DNA of 64,000 bases, from positions 124,001 through 188,000 of the forward strand of contig JALPQI010000789.1 in assembly GCA_025490895.1 (NCBI GenBank). Reading direction: 5' to 3'. Below are positions 10,421 through 21,453 of this stretch, piece by piece. A program made the translations under genes and the position numbers. The DNA is from Thaumatotibia leucotreta. Its lineage: Eukaryota; Arthropoda; Insecta; Lepidoptera; Tortricidae. Each line of letters opens with the position of its first letter. Positions within the stretch are counted from its first letter, which is position 1. The notes below the pieces were generated by a model that saw only the letters and a list, made by a program, of their open reading frames with translations, did no database searches and was not told where the DNA came from.

Positions 10421-11149
10421 GTTATTTAAAAATATAAGCTGTAAAATCTGATTGGGCTTAATCACGTATCACTTTAAAAGTAAACAAAATCCAACATTTC
10501 AACTACTAGGTCCTCCGTAAGTAAATTTTAAAGAAAAGTTGAATACTTCAGAACATCTAAGCTCCATCTTAAAGGATTAAAAGTTTGACACTCCCACTCC
10601 TACAAGATGCTATAAAATTGACAAACTAATCGTTCCGCCCACGCAAACTCGCGGGCAGCGCTAAGCAATAAAACAAATCAAACATTAAAATCAACTGAAG
10701 TAATCAGACCCTTAAAAAGGATTCGCAAAAAACCGTCCAAGTCAGTTCCAAAACTTTCCAAAAATAACGAAACGAAATACGGCAAATAAACGGCAAAATC
10801 GGCGGTACCAATTATTTTTGCCTCTGAAATTCGAGACTTAACGAAATTCGAATCGCTTAGCGGGAAAAGGAATTATATATAAAAAGCGGCGCATCTTCAA
10901 AGGGGGGCCCTCAACCCTTTGGGTGGCGGGGGTGCGTAGCAATATAGAAAACTTGTGTTAGCCCAGTTCCGAGCCTTTGTAACATCATTTCGGCTCCCGA
11001 TCTACACGGCGCGGCTCGACTTGATCGTTTTTTTAACTTTAAAGTTCAGATTTTGTCAATAACATTAAATACAATTTTTATGGTTATTTCTTATTGAGTT
11101 GGTAATGGCATAACTTATTTTATGGGGTTAGTATCTTGACGTCTATAAA
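10421..11149. other. No recognisable feature
   Basis: A G-rich stretch at 10900-10935 contains 'GGGGGGCCC'. No ORF of interest. Confidence 0.45.
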
Positions 11150-11283
11150 GCAACTCGTCTAAAACGCAGTTTGTCTAAATTGCAACTCGTTTACATATCA
11201 ACTCCCCTAAAAGCAACTGGTCTACATGATTTTTTAAATATCAGCTCGTCTAAATAGCAATTGGTCTATACAACGACTCGTGA
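11150..11283. repeat. Degenerate short tandem repeats, ~16-18 bp
   Basis: The motif GCAACTCGTCTAAA recurs in variants ('AAGCAACTCGTCTAAA', 'TTGCAACTCGTTTAC', 'AAGCAACTGGTCTAC', 'TCAGCTCGTCTAAA', 'AGCAATTGGTCTA') at short irregular spacing. It directly abuts the TIR element that follows. Confidence 0.65.
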
Positions 11284-11284
11284 G

Positions 11285-11636
11285 GAGATTCGACAAAATC
11301 GTAACTGGTCAGCAAAACCTACGCGGAGAGATGCAGCTCTGGCCATGGTGCCTTTCAAGAGTAAAGCTTTGTTACTAAACTCCAGGGCTCCAATTTGAAA
11401 TATGACGATTCAATTGAACCCCTGAATTTCGCCCAACATTTAATAGATAACATGAAATACGCATTATTTATTCAGTAACGCTGTGTTGAGTTCTTATGGC
11501 AAATGATTTTTGTGGCAAAGGTTTACTCTTGAATGTTCTAGAACATTGGGAAATAATTCGGTGTGTGATGTGGTACTATAGCCATAGTGCCACATCCACT
11601 AGCTTTTGCTGACCAGTTACGATTTCGTCGAGTCTC
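11285..11636. mobile_element. MITE with ~35-bp terminal inverted repeats
   Basis: The left end GAGATTCGACAAAATCGTAA plus 'CTGGTCAGCAAAA' pairs with the right end 'TTTTGCTGACCAGTTACGAT' plus 'TTCGTCGAGTCTC' with two mismatches. A second inner match ('GGCCATGGTGCC' with 'GGTACTATAGCC') is weaker. No ORF of transposase size. Confidence 0.7.
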
Positions 11637-11639
11637 TTA

Positions 11640-12479
11640 AAAAAAAAATAGTAATAAATATAGTATAAATTTTAATCTTCATCAAAGTAGGCACCTAATT
11701 TTATGATAGGTTTTTATAATATGAAAGTAAGTAGGTATCATTATAAATACTCTCATAACAAGACGTGTCCCTCCTTCGAAATGCATATCCGTAAATTTTG
11801 ATTAATATCACATATACCGTAAGGCAGCAGTTTACTGAATTTCTGAAGCTTATTTTAACCATCTTGGTAAGGTAGTATATCCGTACCAAAACGAATAACC
11901 CTTGTGATAAACCAACACCAATACTCACCATAATATCCCATTTACAATTTTGAAAATAAATTCCGACAAGTATCAAAACCGTTCCCGTGACACCCAGCTT
12001 TATAATTTAAGAAGAAGAAACAGGCCATAAGAAATAAATGTAAAGAAGGAGAAGAAACGCTCGGCCCGAAAGGGTTGAAGGGAGACACCCTCAGGGGTGC
12101 CACGCGCGGGCTCCTATTTTATATTTATTTGGTTTTATATGGTGGCTGTTTAGATAACGTGATTATTTTTTGGAAGTGGTGATTATGTTTTTAAGGAAAC
12201 AGTGCTTACTTTGTTTTATATAGGTCTTAGATTTATTAAAAATGTGAACATAGGGACTCCTGTTACATATGTCACTATCACTAAATAAGTTTTGCTATAG
12301 CTACACAAATGTAAAACAAAGAGGTGGCCTAACACATATTTTTTTAAACTCTCTATCAAACGCAATGTTTGGCTATAAATCGCTTTTTTATTAATTTACC
12401 AAAAGAAAAATACCGAAACATTTCTCTATTTGTTGCTAAACTTTTTTAGTGACCCTTGTATCTTGTTATTAATTATTTG
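11640..12479. other. No recognisable feature
   Basis: The minus-strand ORF at 11701-11976 has no motif. A compact GC-rich patch at 12055-12110 is unexplained. Confidence 0.45.
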
Positions 12480-12560
12480 TATTTATTTGTGTCAATTAAG
12501 ATAAAGATTAGGTCCGCCATTTGTATTTTGTGCAATAAATCTTAAATAAATAAATACTTA
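12480..12560 (+). mobile_element. LINE 3'-UTR tail fragment
   Basis: 'AGGTCCGCCATTTGTATTTT', 'GTGCAATAAATCTTAAAT' and an (AAAT)n end match the tail at 4033-4135. Confidence 0.5.
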
Positions 12561-13450
12561 TTTAAATAATGTAATAGTTTTATTTATATTTCTGAGTTTT
12601 GTATAGCAACGGTTACATTTGAGATGAAATATCTTTTCTTATAGTTAAATAATAATTATAGACTTAGATATTAATTAGAGCTTTGTATTTAAAGCATTAT
12701 ATATAGACTTAGATATTCTAAACAGGAGCAGAATAAAATTGTCGTTCCCAATAATATATGGGTATTTTTGTTATACGTGTGTTTTCTTATTTATGATATG
12801 ATGGTTCAGTAACTATAGTATATATTTTTACATAGGTAATTATGATAACGTATCAGTAAACTTTATCATAATTATGTAAAACTTATTAATTTAACTATGT
12901 AAGACTTATGGTATCGTACCTTTTGCTCATAATAGTAATAATACGAAAAATAATTTACACACTCCTTGTACAAAAAAAAAACTGGCAAGGCACAACCCTA
13001 ACCTTTATAAGTGTTAGTGATTTTTATGTGTGCGTTAGAATTTTTGCTTACGCGGTACATCGTACACATCTCAGCTGACAACTCATAGCGCTTATTGCAA
13101 AGGTAATAAGGTCTACCTTAAGTATATTTTTACTGTTGGTACATCGTCTTTTGTTTCATTACGTGCAGGGTTGTTAAGGCCCTTCTTAAGAATTGTTTTT
13201 GGACGTGTATTGATTGCGTTGCATTAAAGGGTTTGGGTCCTAAGGGTAGGTTTAAGGAGTTCGGTAATTTTTAATTTGGGGTTGGAAATTGGGGTTTTAA
13301 AATGGAAAGTTTTAAGATTACATGAAGTATTTATTTACTTACAATATATTTATATATGCAATCCATTAAAAATGTTGTTAAGTAGGATTAAAGTCTCTCA
13401 GTTTAATATTTCATTTCAACAAAATTTTATAACTCGCATGAATACGAGTA
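12561..13450. other. AT-rich, no recognisable feature
   Basis: No long ORF. I recognise no repeat before the hAT-type MITE at 13459. Confidence 0.45.
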
Positions 13451-13458
13451 GATGCCAG

Positions 13459-13663
13459 CAGGGATCGGAACCGGTTTTTTAGAAAAACCTCGAAATAGCT
13501 CAATATTTTTTTATGTTTTATGTATACTCTTTACGTAGTACCTACTCAATACTTTATGTAATTAACAACGGCCTATTTTTAAATTACTCCATTAACAAAT
13601 AATTTATATACCGAAGATCGAAAAAAGAACCGTTCTTTTGTATCGAGAAAATACCGATCCCTG
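13459..13663. mobile_element. hAT-type MITE with perfect 8-bp target duplication
   Basis: The termini are CAGGGATCGGAACCGG and the complement of 'CCGATCCCTG'. The 8-bp flanks GATGCCAG (13451-13458) and GATGCCAG (13664-13671) are identical. CAGGG ends plus an 8-bp duplication are the signature of hAT transposons. No transposase; 205 bp. A second copy is at 51271-51479. Confidence 0.9.
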
Positions 13664-13748
13664 GATGCCAGGAAGCTAAAAAGTTGCCTAAAGATTGTTC
13701 AAATGAGCGATGTCCTGTTGACCTTTAGCGGATTCCAATAATTCTGAC

Positions 13749-14280
13749 CAGGATGCTTAGCCAAGTTGCCAATCGCTAGCGCATGCTAGCGCATCGTAGT
13801 TTTCCCTCTCTGTCACTCCTTCATAATAGTGCGACAAAGAGGGAAAACTACGATGCGCTAGCAAGCGCTAGCGATTGGCAACTTGGCTAAGCACCCAGGA
13901 TGCTTAGCCAAGTTGCCAATCGCTAACGCTTAGTAGCGTATCCTAGTTTTCTCTCTCCGTCACTCTTTCATATTAGTGCGACAAAGATAGTTAGCTGCCT
14001 TTCGTTTACGATTCACGATAAAGCGTTAGCGATTGGCAACTTGTCTAAGCACACTGGGTGCTAAGCGAAAGGCAGCTAACTGTATTTGTCGATCTAATAT
14101 TAATGAGTAATAGAGAGAAAAAACTACGATACATTACTTAACATTAGCGATTGGCAACTTGGTTAAGCGTACTGGGCGTAGCGTAGTTTTGAGTCTTTGT
14201 CATTGTCTCTTATTAATGCGAACAGAGACAGTTAGTTGCCTTTCGTACACGTTAGCGATTGGCAACTTGGCTAAGCACCC
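13749..14280. mobile_element. Cluster of four abutting MITEs (family T)
   Basis: Four copies with TIRs CAGGATGCTTAGCCAAGTTG / its complement lie end to end: A 13749-13895 (an almost perfect hairpin), B 13896-14056, C about 14053-14176 (left TIR shortened) and D about 14172-14280 (left TIR missing). Single copies are at 23205, 46857 and 51108. Confidence 0.85.
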
Positions 14281-14349
14281 ATGTCGCTGAATCTTGTGGG
14301 AGTACTATACACTCCGTCTTCTGGTAAATGGTCATGGAGGTTTGTCAGG

Positions 14350-14451
14350 CTACGTAGCCTACGAGTAGTGCGTAGTTACTCTGCCTACGAATCTGGAGGT
14401 TCCATGTTTGAATCCCGGCGAAGACATTATTTGTGTATTTATTTATCACAC
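14350..14451 (+). mobile_element. SINE1 head fragment
   Basis: 'CTGCCTACGAATCTGGAGGT' and the B box 'GTTTGAATCCCGGCGAAG' are followed by 'GTGTATTTATTTATCACA'. This is the tRNA-like head plus the start of the body. The A-box half is decayed and the 3' part is absent. Confidence 0.7.
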
Positions 14452-15095
14452 ATACCTGTGTATAATAACGAAAAACTTTCCTTATAAGACTCATATCGTA
14501 ATCTTGAGAAAAAAAATGTTATTTCTATACATAGCGGTCCCATCAGGCCCCAATTTCACCACATTGACAAGTGCTACAGTTGTAAATTTACTGTTTTCCA
14601 ATCTGGGGAACCTATAGGCTACAGTTACCGCTTACCATCGGAAGGGCCGTGCATTTGTTTGCAACCAACATAAAATGTAGTGCAGGAACTTTAATAAATC
14701 AGCAGTAAATGACTACATTTTTTGCGAAGCAGAATTACAATTGTCACAAAAAACAAGACAAATTCCGACATATGCCGAACCTCATGTCAAGATTGAATGA
14801 TAATTGTACTAAACCTTGCGACAATTGTCACAGGTTTCAGAAAATAAAAAAGTAGTTTATAGACATGGACCGTCCGATAATAAGCGGTAGACGTAGCCTA
14901 CGGAGGCCTGTGACGTTAGTAACAGTGATATTTTACAATTGTCACACTTGTAATTATGGTGAAATAGGCCACAGCTGATCAATATTTCAATGAAATTGTT
15001 TTTTATTCGAGATTTCGATTTGACTCCCATAAGGAGTTCGTTATCATGAACACATAACTAAACCTACACTGTAGGTAGCTAATTAGAAAACATCC
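14452..15095. other. No recognisable feature
   Basis: Short ORFs without motifs. Confidence 0.4.
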
Positions 15096-15186
15096 TGTAT
15101 ATCGACGCTTGGTACCCACATCACAAGCCTTAATTGAGCTTATCGTGGGACTAAGTCGCTTTGTGTAAGATTTATTCATTTATTAT
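15096..15186 (+). mobile_element. SINE1, 3' fragment
   Basis: 'ATATCGACGCTTGGTACCCA', 'CATCACAAGCCTTAATTGAG' and 'CTTTGTGTAAGATTTATTCA'. The tail is shortened by loss of the GTCCC block. Confidence 0.7.
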
Positions 15187-17045
15187 TGAAATGGTCGCCA
15201 GCAGAGTACAGACGGGTCCATACAGATTTTTTTGTATGTTACAAGTTCTAGAACCCTTATTTTCTGGCTACACACGCATTTGGTGTGGCTTGACCTTTAG
15301 GCATAATCAACAATTCTGAAAATCCTATTAATTACCATGTCCTCACACGATAGCTAAAATAATTGATTGACGTTACAAAATAAGCCATACTCTTATCTCT
15401 TATCCATTACTTATGATGTTATACAGGTATAAGTACTCGTATAGGTATTTAGAGCACGCTATCGACTACATATCCTGGCCAGAATCTTCATAGAAAAATA
15501 AAATAAAAAATTGAAATGATTTTTTTATTGTACACACAATTAAGATACACAGAAAACCAGTTAAAACTTGTGATAAATAAACTATTTTTGTACATTTCTA
15601 GCTCTTACACTAGGATCAGCTAAGTATATTAATATAATAATAGTAGTAGTTTTTGTTTTTAATCCTGTTTTTATATTAAGACATAAGTATGTAACTAACT
15701 CTATGGAGGCATGCTCTATAAAGATATTTCTATTCCCACATGTTTTATTTCTAGTTCTTCCAAAAAATCCTCAAACATGATTAACTTATCCAGAAATACT
15801 TGAAAAATGTGTCTAGAAAGTTTAATCGACGGCCACCCGGGGCATCACCCGAAAATACTTGACGTGAAAATTAAAACACTTACAAAATAATAAACGAAAC
15901 TTAAGACCTCTTAAACTGTCATAAAAATGCCCCCGAATATCTGGGACATCTGTCAACGCCCCAATAACCCTTTATTTTAGAAAATTCCATTTTCCTCGAC
16001 TCGAATGACAAAGACGTAACGAAAAAAGGCACCGATCGAAATTCAATACCAATTAAAACCTCCCCTTGTCGCCGAGTATAAAATTAAAGAATTTTTGGTC
16101 TCATTCCCGAATGTCTCATTTGAATTAAGAAAAAGTCTCATATCTCCCGCCGGTGCGAGGGGGTTGGTAAAGGGTAAGGTATTTTTCTTGGAGGGGAGGA
16201 GGGGGAAAAATGCGTAGCAACTCACACTTGTGCGTGAGTAAATACCGCCGCACACAGACGCCTGTATGTAAAACACTTTAAGAAGCGGAGAAGAAATGAG
16301 AGAAGCTTAGACGCCACAGGGTGTTCGAAAACGGGGTAATGCTCATCTTGACTTATTTCGTGCTTTGTGTGCCCTATAAATACTTGCTGATTTTATTTAT
16401 ACGATATATTAACGAATTCGAGACAATATCGCATCTAAAATTGGTAGAAGATTCTATCATCTTGCTTTTTAATCCTACATTATAATTATGACGTGATGGC
16501 TTTCGGATTGATATTTGAAATTACATTACATTATTATTAAAAAACATATTGTATGTACTTTCATTTCTTCAAGCAAAGATTCTCTAAAATGTTGTTAACG
16601 ATTTTTCCTTGTTACTAGTAAACTCTTTATTGTACAGACACAAAAGATAACATTAAATTCAAGAACAGAAATCGCATTTACAGCGGCAAGTATTATATCC
16701 CATTTCAAGTTCTATTATGACATCCTTATTTTTCTTAGTTTTAAATATATTATATATAATATTAGTCCCATTTCGTTTACACTACATACACCGTCACTCT
16801 GTAATTAAATTTTTAATCTCAATATCTATAACATACATACATATAGAAATTATAACATACCTACTAACGAACACATGCTATATCAATCCATTTACAAACA
16901 CCCACATACTGCCTCCCACTCGGCTTGAAACCTTTTCTGCGCATGTGTGATTCATGTACCTACTATATGTTGACCCAAATACAGCATATGGGAGTAACTC
17001 TTCCTGGCCATATTTTTATTAGCTTACAATACGTTTATTTGATAT
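15187..17045. other. No recognisable gene
   Basis: 1.86 kb without an ORF above 77 codons. 'TTTATTGTACACACAATT' at about 15528 and 'CTTTATTGTACAGACACAAA' at about 16625 resemble LINE 3' tails on the minus strand, but I cannot confirm this. A G-rich block is at 16150-16210. Confidence 0.4.
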
Positions 17046-17107
17046 CTCCCGTAGTTCAATCGGTAGCCTAGTCTACGAAGCTAGGAGATACGAAATCCTA
17101 GGTTATT
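17046..17107 (+). mobile_element. Decayed tRNA-like (SINE head) fragment
   Basis: 'CCGTAGTTCAATCGGTAGCC' resembles an A-box arm. 'TAGTCTACGAAGCTAGGAGA' matches the SINE1 anticodon-arm region. The B box is barely recognisable. Confidence 0.35.
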
Positions 17108-17474
17108 TATTTGTATGTTAGTATTTTGTTTCTTCGGTAGTCGTTTTCTGGGTTCTTATTTCTCAAATAGTTTGACAGGTAGGTACGACTATGTCTAAAA
17201 TAATTCCAGGAATTCTAATAATATGTTAGTTCTTTTTTGTAAATTAGCCCTAGCGTCTTGGTTTCTGTTCCTTTATAAAAATATGGAAAATTAAGTTCAG
17301 GTACTGTAGTTTTCTGTCCAAGACTGTTACAGCTCACAAAACTATATGAGAAATGTTCTTCTATATAGTAAAATAATTGATTCGTGTGCCATTTGGGACT
17401 TTATCACGGTGACAATCAATATAAAAGTTGCTAGGCACACACCTCACATTGTTGTCACTGTGAAATAGTATGTT

Positions 17475-17665
17475 TTTACGCTAACATGGTTATTGAGCTA
17501 CTTGTGGTCCAGGGAACGATTGAGGGAACCAGGCCACGAGGAAGATCGCCTATGAGGTGGACTGACGAGATAAAAGCGGCTGTAAATGGCTCGTCATCAC
17601 TGCATGAAAGCACGAGGAGGGCGGCCGTCAGAGAGGAGTGGCGACGTGTTGCCACCAACAGCTGA
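17475..17665 (+). pseudogene. LINE reverse-transcriptase C-terminus (second LINE type)
   Basis: From 17504 the frame reads VVQGTIEGTRPRGRSPMRWT, then DEIKAAV and 'AAVREEWRRVA', ending at a TGA at 17663. The 'RGRSPMRWTD-I' segment followed by an R-x-x-WRR block is typical of the C-terminal end of jockey/R1-like LINE polyproteins. 47015-47275 encodes the same segment. The coding remnant is interrupted downstream by a MITE. Confidence 0.7.
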
Positions 17666-17686
17666 AGTGACGACCACTCAGCAGTG

Positions 17687-17970
17687 TTATTCACTAAAGA
17701 AACCGCCTTGCTATCAGCGCTGTGTCAGCGCTGCGGCAGCGTCGAGCCTAAAAATGGTATTCACTAATGCACTATAAACGACACTAGCGCTCGGCGACGA
17801 ATGCGGCGTGAGCTGGAAGTACACTGCGTCGAGAGTTACCGCCTACAGTTCGACGACGAGCTGTTCTACGTTAGTGAATACCGTTTTTCGCAGCGCTGCG
17901 CTCGACGTCGAAGTGAAGGCTGTCTCGTCGTCGAGTTCGTTGATGAACGCAGCGTCGAATGTGTGAATAA
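17687..17970. mobile_element. GC-rich MITE inserted in the LINE remnant
   Basis: The ends are TTATTCAC and its complement GTGAATAA. The interior is GC-rich with repeated 'GCGCTGCG' and three internal copies of the ATTCACTAA motif (both strands). The LINE sequence stops at 'CTCAGCAGTG' and resumes with 'AATAGCATAGCTGGCAAGAG'. The ORFs at 17586-17777 and 17801-17983 are chance openings in it. Confidence 0.65.
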
Positions 17971-18062
17971 GAGAATAGCATAGCTGGCAAGAGTGTTAAC
18001 GACAAAGGAGAAGAAAGCTAACATGGTCCTTTACATTATTGGTATGACTTGAAACGGGACAT

Positions 18063-18177
18063 TTACCATGTAAATTGCAATTATTGTACACTAGATATTT
18101 CAGCAGTTGCAAATGCCATCTTCACGCCAACAAGACCGAAATATCGGCTGCTCAAAAATTGCAATTTACATGGTAAA
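18063..18177. mobile_element. 115-bp inverted-repeat element
   Basis: TTACCATGTAAATTGCAATT (18063-18082) and its exact complement AATTGCAATTTACATGGTAA (18158-18177) bracket a 75-bp interior. Confidence 0.7.
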
Positions 18178-18258
18178 ATACACCGTTAAAACATACTAAT
18201 AATACCATGAAATAGTGTGAAATGGTACTTAAATCAATATCCTGGACTGCATAATAGA

Positions 18259-18522
18259 GGGGCATTTTCACTTTTAGGGACACCCAATTAGCGTAAAACC
18301 TTAATTGCAGTCAGCTTTGTAACGACAATTAAGTACAATATGTTTAGGAATTTAAACTTGATCGGCGTTTTTATTTTATAATATGGCTTACAGTTTGTGA
18401 AATGAACACCAAAACAGAGTTATTATCGAAATTTGGTGCTTAATTGTCGTTACAAAGCTGACTGAAATTAAGGTTTTTTAACTTCACGCTAATTGGGTGA
18501 CCCAAAAAAATTAAAATGGCCA
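18259..18522. mobile_element. MITE family Q, complete
   Basis: About 73-bp inverted ends, from 'GGCATTTTCACTTTTAGGGA' inward to 'CTTTGTAACGACAATTAAG', matched by 18439-18521. Another copy, itself interrupted, is at 27516-27976, and an end fragment is at 8765-8812. Confidence 0.8.
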
Positions 18523-18540
18523 GATATGTCGTCGCTTAAA

Positions 18541-18614
18541 CAACCAAGCCTTAAAAGGCTTACCTCAAGTCGATTTGTGTAAGATGCAAGATTGTCCCAT
18601 GATATTTATTTATA
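18541..18614 (+). mobile_element. SINE1, 3' fragment
   Basis: 'CAAGCCTTAAAAGGCTTACC', 'AAGTCGATTTGTGTAAGATG' and a (TATT)n-like end. The GTCCC block is displaced by a short duplication. Confidence 0.65.
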
Positions 18615-19467
18615 TAAAGAATCGGCATCACCCTGGGCAGTGGGGTAGCGAAAGGGTTGCCCCACCCGTGGGGTGGACACCGTCTTCTTACAACCTTTTT
18701 ACAGAGGGGGTTACAGAGTACCCAAGCCTATATACAGCGTGCCTCTGTTGAGGTACTCTGTGACAATTAACAATTTGTTGTTATCGTTGTTTGATTGAGA
18801 TGTGAATTTTTTAACTTTTTTGTTAATGTTTGAAACTGAAGAATAACATTTTTTGTCGCATTTTTTTAGTTTTTGAACGTTTTGTTTTCAATATTTGTGG
18901 AGTACTTTATAGTTACTTGTCAGTATTAGAATATAAATACGGTAAAATTCATTATCGATCCAGCTAAATTAATCAATGTAATGGGTAAACATTTGATAAC
19001 ACGAAAGTTGGCAATAATCATAATTATTATAAGGTTATCAAACGTTTTAATCATAGGAGTAGTAAATTTTGTTTGATTAGTTAGTACCTATTACCTATTA
19101 GCGTCATAAAAAATCGCTGCACTTCCTCAATAATCTTTACTAAGTTATGAATGTTATGATTACATTTGTATAAGATTGTTTTTATGTGAAACAGGTCGTA
19201 CCAATGGTGCTAATTATTCAATTAATATTTTCATAAAAAAATATTTAAGCACGAGTTTGTAACCATAAAACGGCTTATTTTGCTACTAATAGTTACATAA
19301 TGTCTTTAACACTTGGCAGATAATTTTGAAATTTTAAAATGGGAATTATTTAATTGGAACCATAACGAGGTCCTAGAACAGTATTGCAACTGTTGCATAA
19401 AAATAACTGTAAGTGCTCTTTTTCGATTTAAAGTCAACAATTATGCATAGTATTAGATTACCTACAG
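18615..19467. other. Unclassified, with a GC-rich patch and a small inverted repeat
   Basis: 18640-18690 is rich in GGGG/CCCC ('GGGTTGCCCCACCCGTGGGG'). It is followed by 'ACAGAGTACC ... GGTACTCTGT' at 18713-18761, a 10-bp inverted repeat. The rest is AT-rich with no ORF. Confidence 0.45.
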
Positions 19468-19624
19468 ACCTAGTCAAGATGACATTATGCAATCGTATAC
19501 GATAAGCGATGAGAATCATAATAATGTAGGGGAATGGTCACGTGACTTTTCGTTCGAATCTGTTATTCTCATACATTTATTATCGCTTATCGTATACGAT
19601 TGCAGAATGCCATCTTTGCTAGGC
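19468..19624. mobile_element. MITE family R, complete
   Basis: Inverted ends of about 44 bp: left 'ACCTAGTCAAGATGACATTA' followed by 'TGCAATCGTATACGATAAGC', with the complement at 19581-19624. Partial relatives are at 21337, 59129 and 61001. Confidence 0.8.
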
Positions 19625-20036
19625 TTGCACATCAAATACGAAGATTACGTTTATACTGATTGTAAATACGCTCCTCTAAATAAAATATACAAGAAGCATA
19701 ATCTTCACCAAAAATATTTATTGCTGATAACACATCCAAAAACTCTGTCCTCAAGAGCTCGTCGCGAAGAATGTATTAGTGGGGGTGGCCACCCCGTGGG
19801 GTGTAATTGCAAAATAAAATTAGCCGGAACGGGTACGTGCTCAATTTGCGCCTCCCAGCACTGATTTGTTTTCGTTTCTTGCCTTTCTTGCGTCCACTTG
19901 CCTCTTGCCTCTGGTGTTTGCGTACTCTGTGCGTTTTCTTAGCCTATATACTATCGATCAGCTCTGCCATATTGTTTCAGAGGTCGCGAACGTTGCTTAT
20001 ATTTTTACCCGATAATGGCGGGCTTATTGCTGTTAT
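19625..20036. other. No recognisable gene
   Basis: The ORFs at 19487-19864 and 19807-20091 span MITE R and unique sequence and show no conserved motif. 'AAGAGCTCGTCGCGAAGAAT' at 19753 may be an unidentified repeat. Confidence 0.4.
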
Positions 20037-20393
20037 ACAGGGTGTTTTCCAGTCACTATTAAGCACACACTGTATACACAAGTCATACTGAACAACTTTT
20101 AGTATGGGACCAACACCGAAACCGTGAAAACGTTTTTGTAAAATTGGTTACATAGTTTTTTAATATTTATGTTGTCACAATTATTGTCAATGTACAAACT
20201 TTAATTCAAAAACCTTCTTGTATTGTTTATGAATAAAGATACTATGACTATGACATTCAAAATGTCCTCAAAATGTAACCGATATGTATGAAATTTTTTT
20301 TTTGCATTTTTAATGTTGGTCTCATACTAAAAGTTGCTCAGTGTGACTTAGATATACAGCGTGTGCTGTGTTAGTGACTCAGGAAACACTGTG
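20037..20393. mobile_element. MITE family S
   Basis: Inverted ends of about 80 bp: left 'ACAGGGTGTTTTCCAGTCAC' to 'AACTTTTAGTATGGGACCAA', right 20313-20393 with several mismatches. The interior (about 190 bp) has no ORF. Confidence 0.75.
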
Positions 20394-20396
20394 TTA

Positions 20397-20440
20397 CATC
20401 ACAAGCCTTAACTTAGGTTCAGGTTGGGATCTTTTCGGTA
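20397..20440. repeat. Short SINE1-like fragment, inverted relative to 628-672
   Basis: 'ACATCACAAGCCTTAACTTA' and 'GGTTCAGGTTGGGATCTTTT' are the reverse complement of the block at 628-672. Confidence 0.45.
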
Positions 20441-21336
20441 TATACCTACGGCTTCTGTATGCTTATGATGGTACCGCGTCTAAATATTCGTTTGTCAGTG
20501 TTGCCACGTTCAAACAAGTATCTAAGTGCAAAAGTGACGCGTAGCTCAATAAATAAAACGGGACCTTAAGCCACTGAGTTGACTGTACCTGTCGACACCC
20601 AACCTATATAACGATCTCATCTCCGTCGAAAAAAGTTTCGAAATTAAACAGACGCGGAAAAGGGAATATTCCCACCTGTGCCCGCAATTATCGGCGAAAA
20701 CCGCGGAAAAATGCGAGACGAACGCCAAACTGACACTCCGGAACTTCCTCCAAATAAAACTTTGCAAAGTTCAACCGGAAAAAGAAGAAAACGCGAAAAT
20801 AAAACAGCCATTGACTTGGACGTCCGGCCGAAAGTTCAGTTACATTCCCATCTGTTTCACCCGTCAACTTCTATAAGTGTAACCTTGCTACCTTAAGATT
20901 TACATGGAGCTAGGGATCACGTTATGCTGGTTAGTTTCTGGTGAGGTAGCAATGGGATTGAACCTGGCCTTTTTAAACGCGGACGGATTTTTTCCGTGAT
21001 TCCAGTGCTTGGTAAACTAGCGAAGTTTCCCGTTTTAAATGGGATTTTTCAATGCTCATAATTATAAGCAATGAAGTTTCAGGTAATTATTATAAAACTG
21101 GCATGATACTTATCTTATTAATATTCCTCGTAATGTAACATAACTGCTATTTGAGCTATTGTTGACAAAATGATCACGATATAAGACCCACTCAGTGAAA
21201 ATCATATATCGGGTAAGATCGTCTCTTGTCGCGTACTCATTTGTAATACTTTGAGGCAATTGCACTATCTAAGACGGGATTAACAGTTATGTCTCTATAT
21301 TTTTGACACTTCAAATCGTTTAACCTCGGACTTACA
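20441..21336. other. No recognisable gene
   Basis: Overlapping ORFs on both strands at 20546-20896 without motifs. AT-rich further on. Confidence 0.4.
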
Positions 21337-21453
21337 GGCCTAGCCAAGTTGCCATACTGCATTCGTATACGATAAGCGACAAGTCATGACAATTAATGTA
21401 TGGCAATGGTCACGTGACTTTTCGTTTGAATCTGTAATTCTCATACATTTCTA
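21337..21453. mobile_element. MITE family R, left part
   Basis: 'GGCCTAGCCAAGTTGCCATA' and 'TTCGTATACGATAAGCGACA', then the interior 'TGGTCACGTGACTTTTCGTT'. The right inverted end is missing. Confidence 0.65.

Noticed and set aside
17586..17983. ORFs across the GC-rich MITE
   Set aside because: They cross from a LINE remnant into a MITE; stop codons are rare only because of base composition.
18713..18761. Riboswitch-like or structured RNA at 18640-18761
   Set aside because: Only a 10-bp inverted repeat next to a GC patch; no conserved structure that I can support.
19487..20091. ORFs of 125 and 94 codons
   Set aside because: They start inside MITE R and have no recognisable domain.
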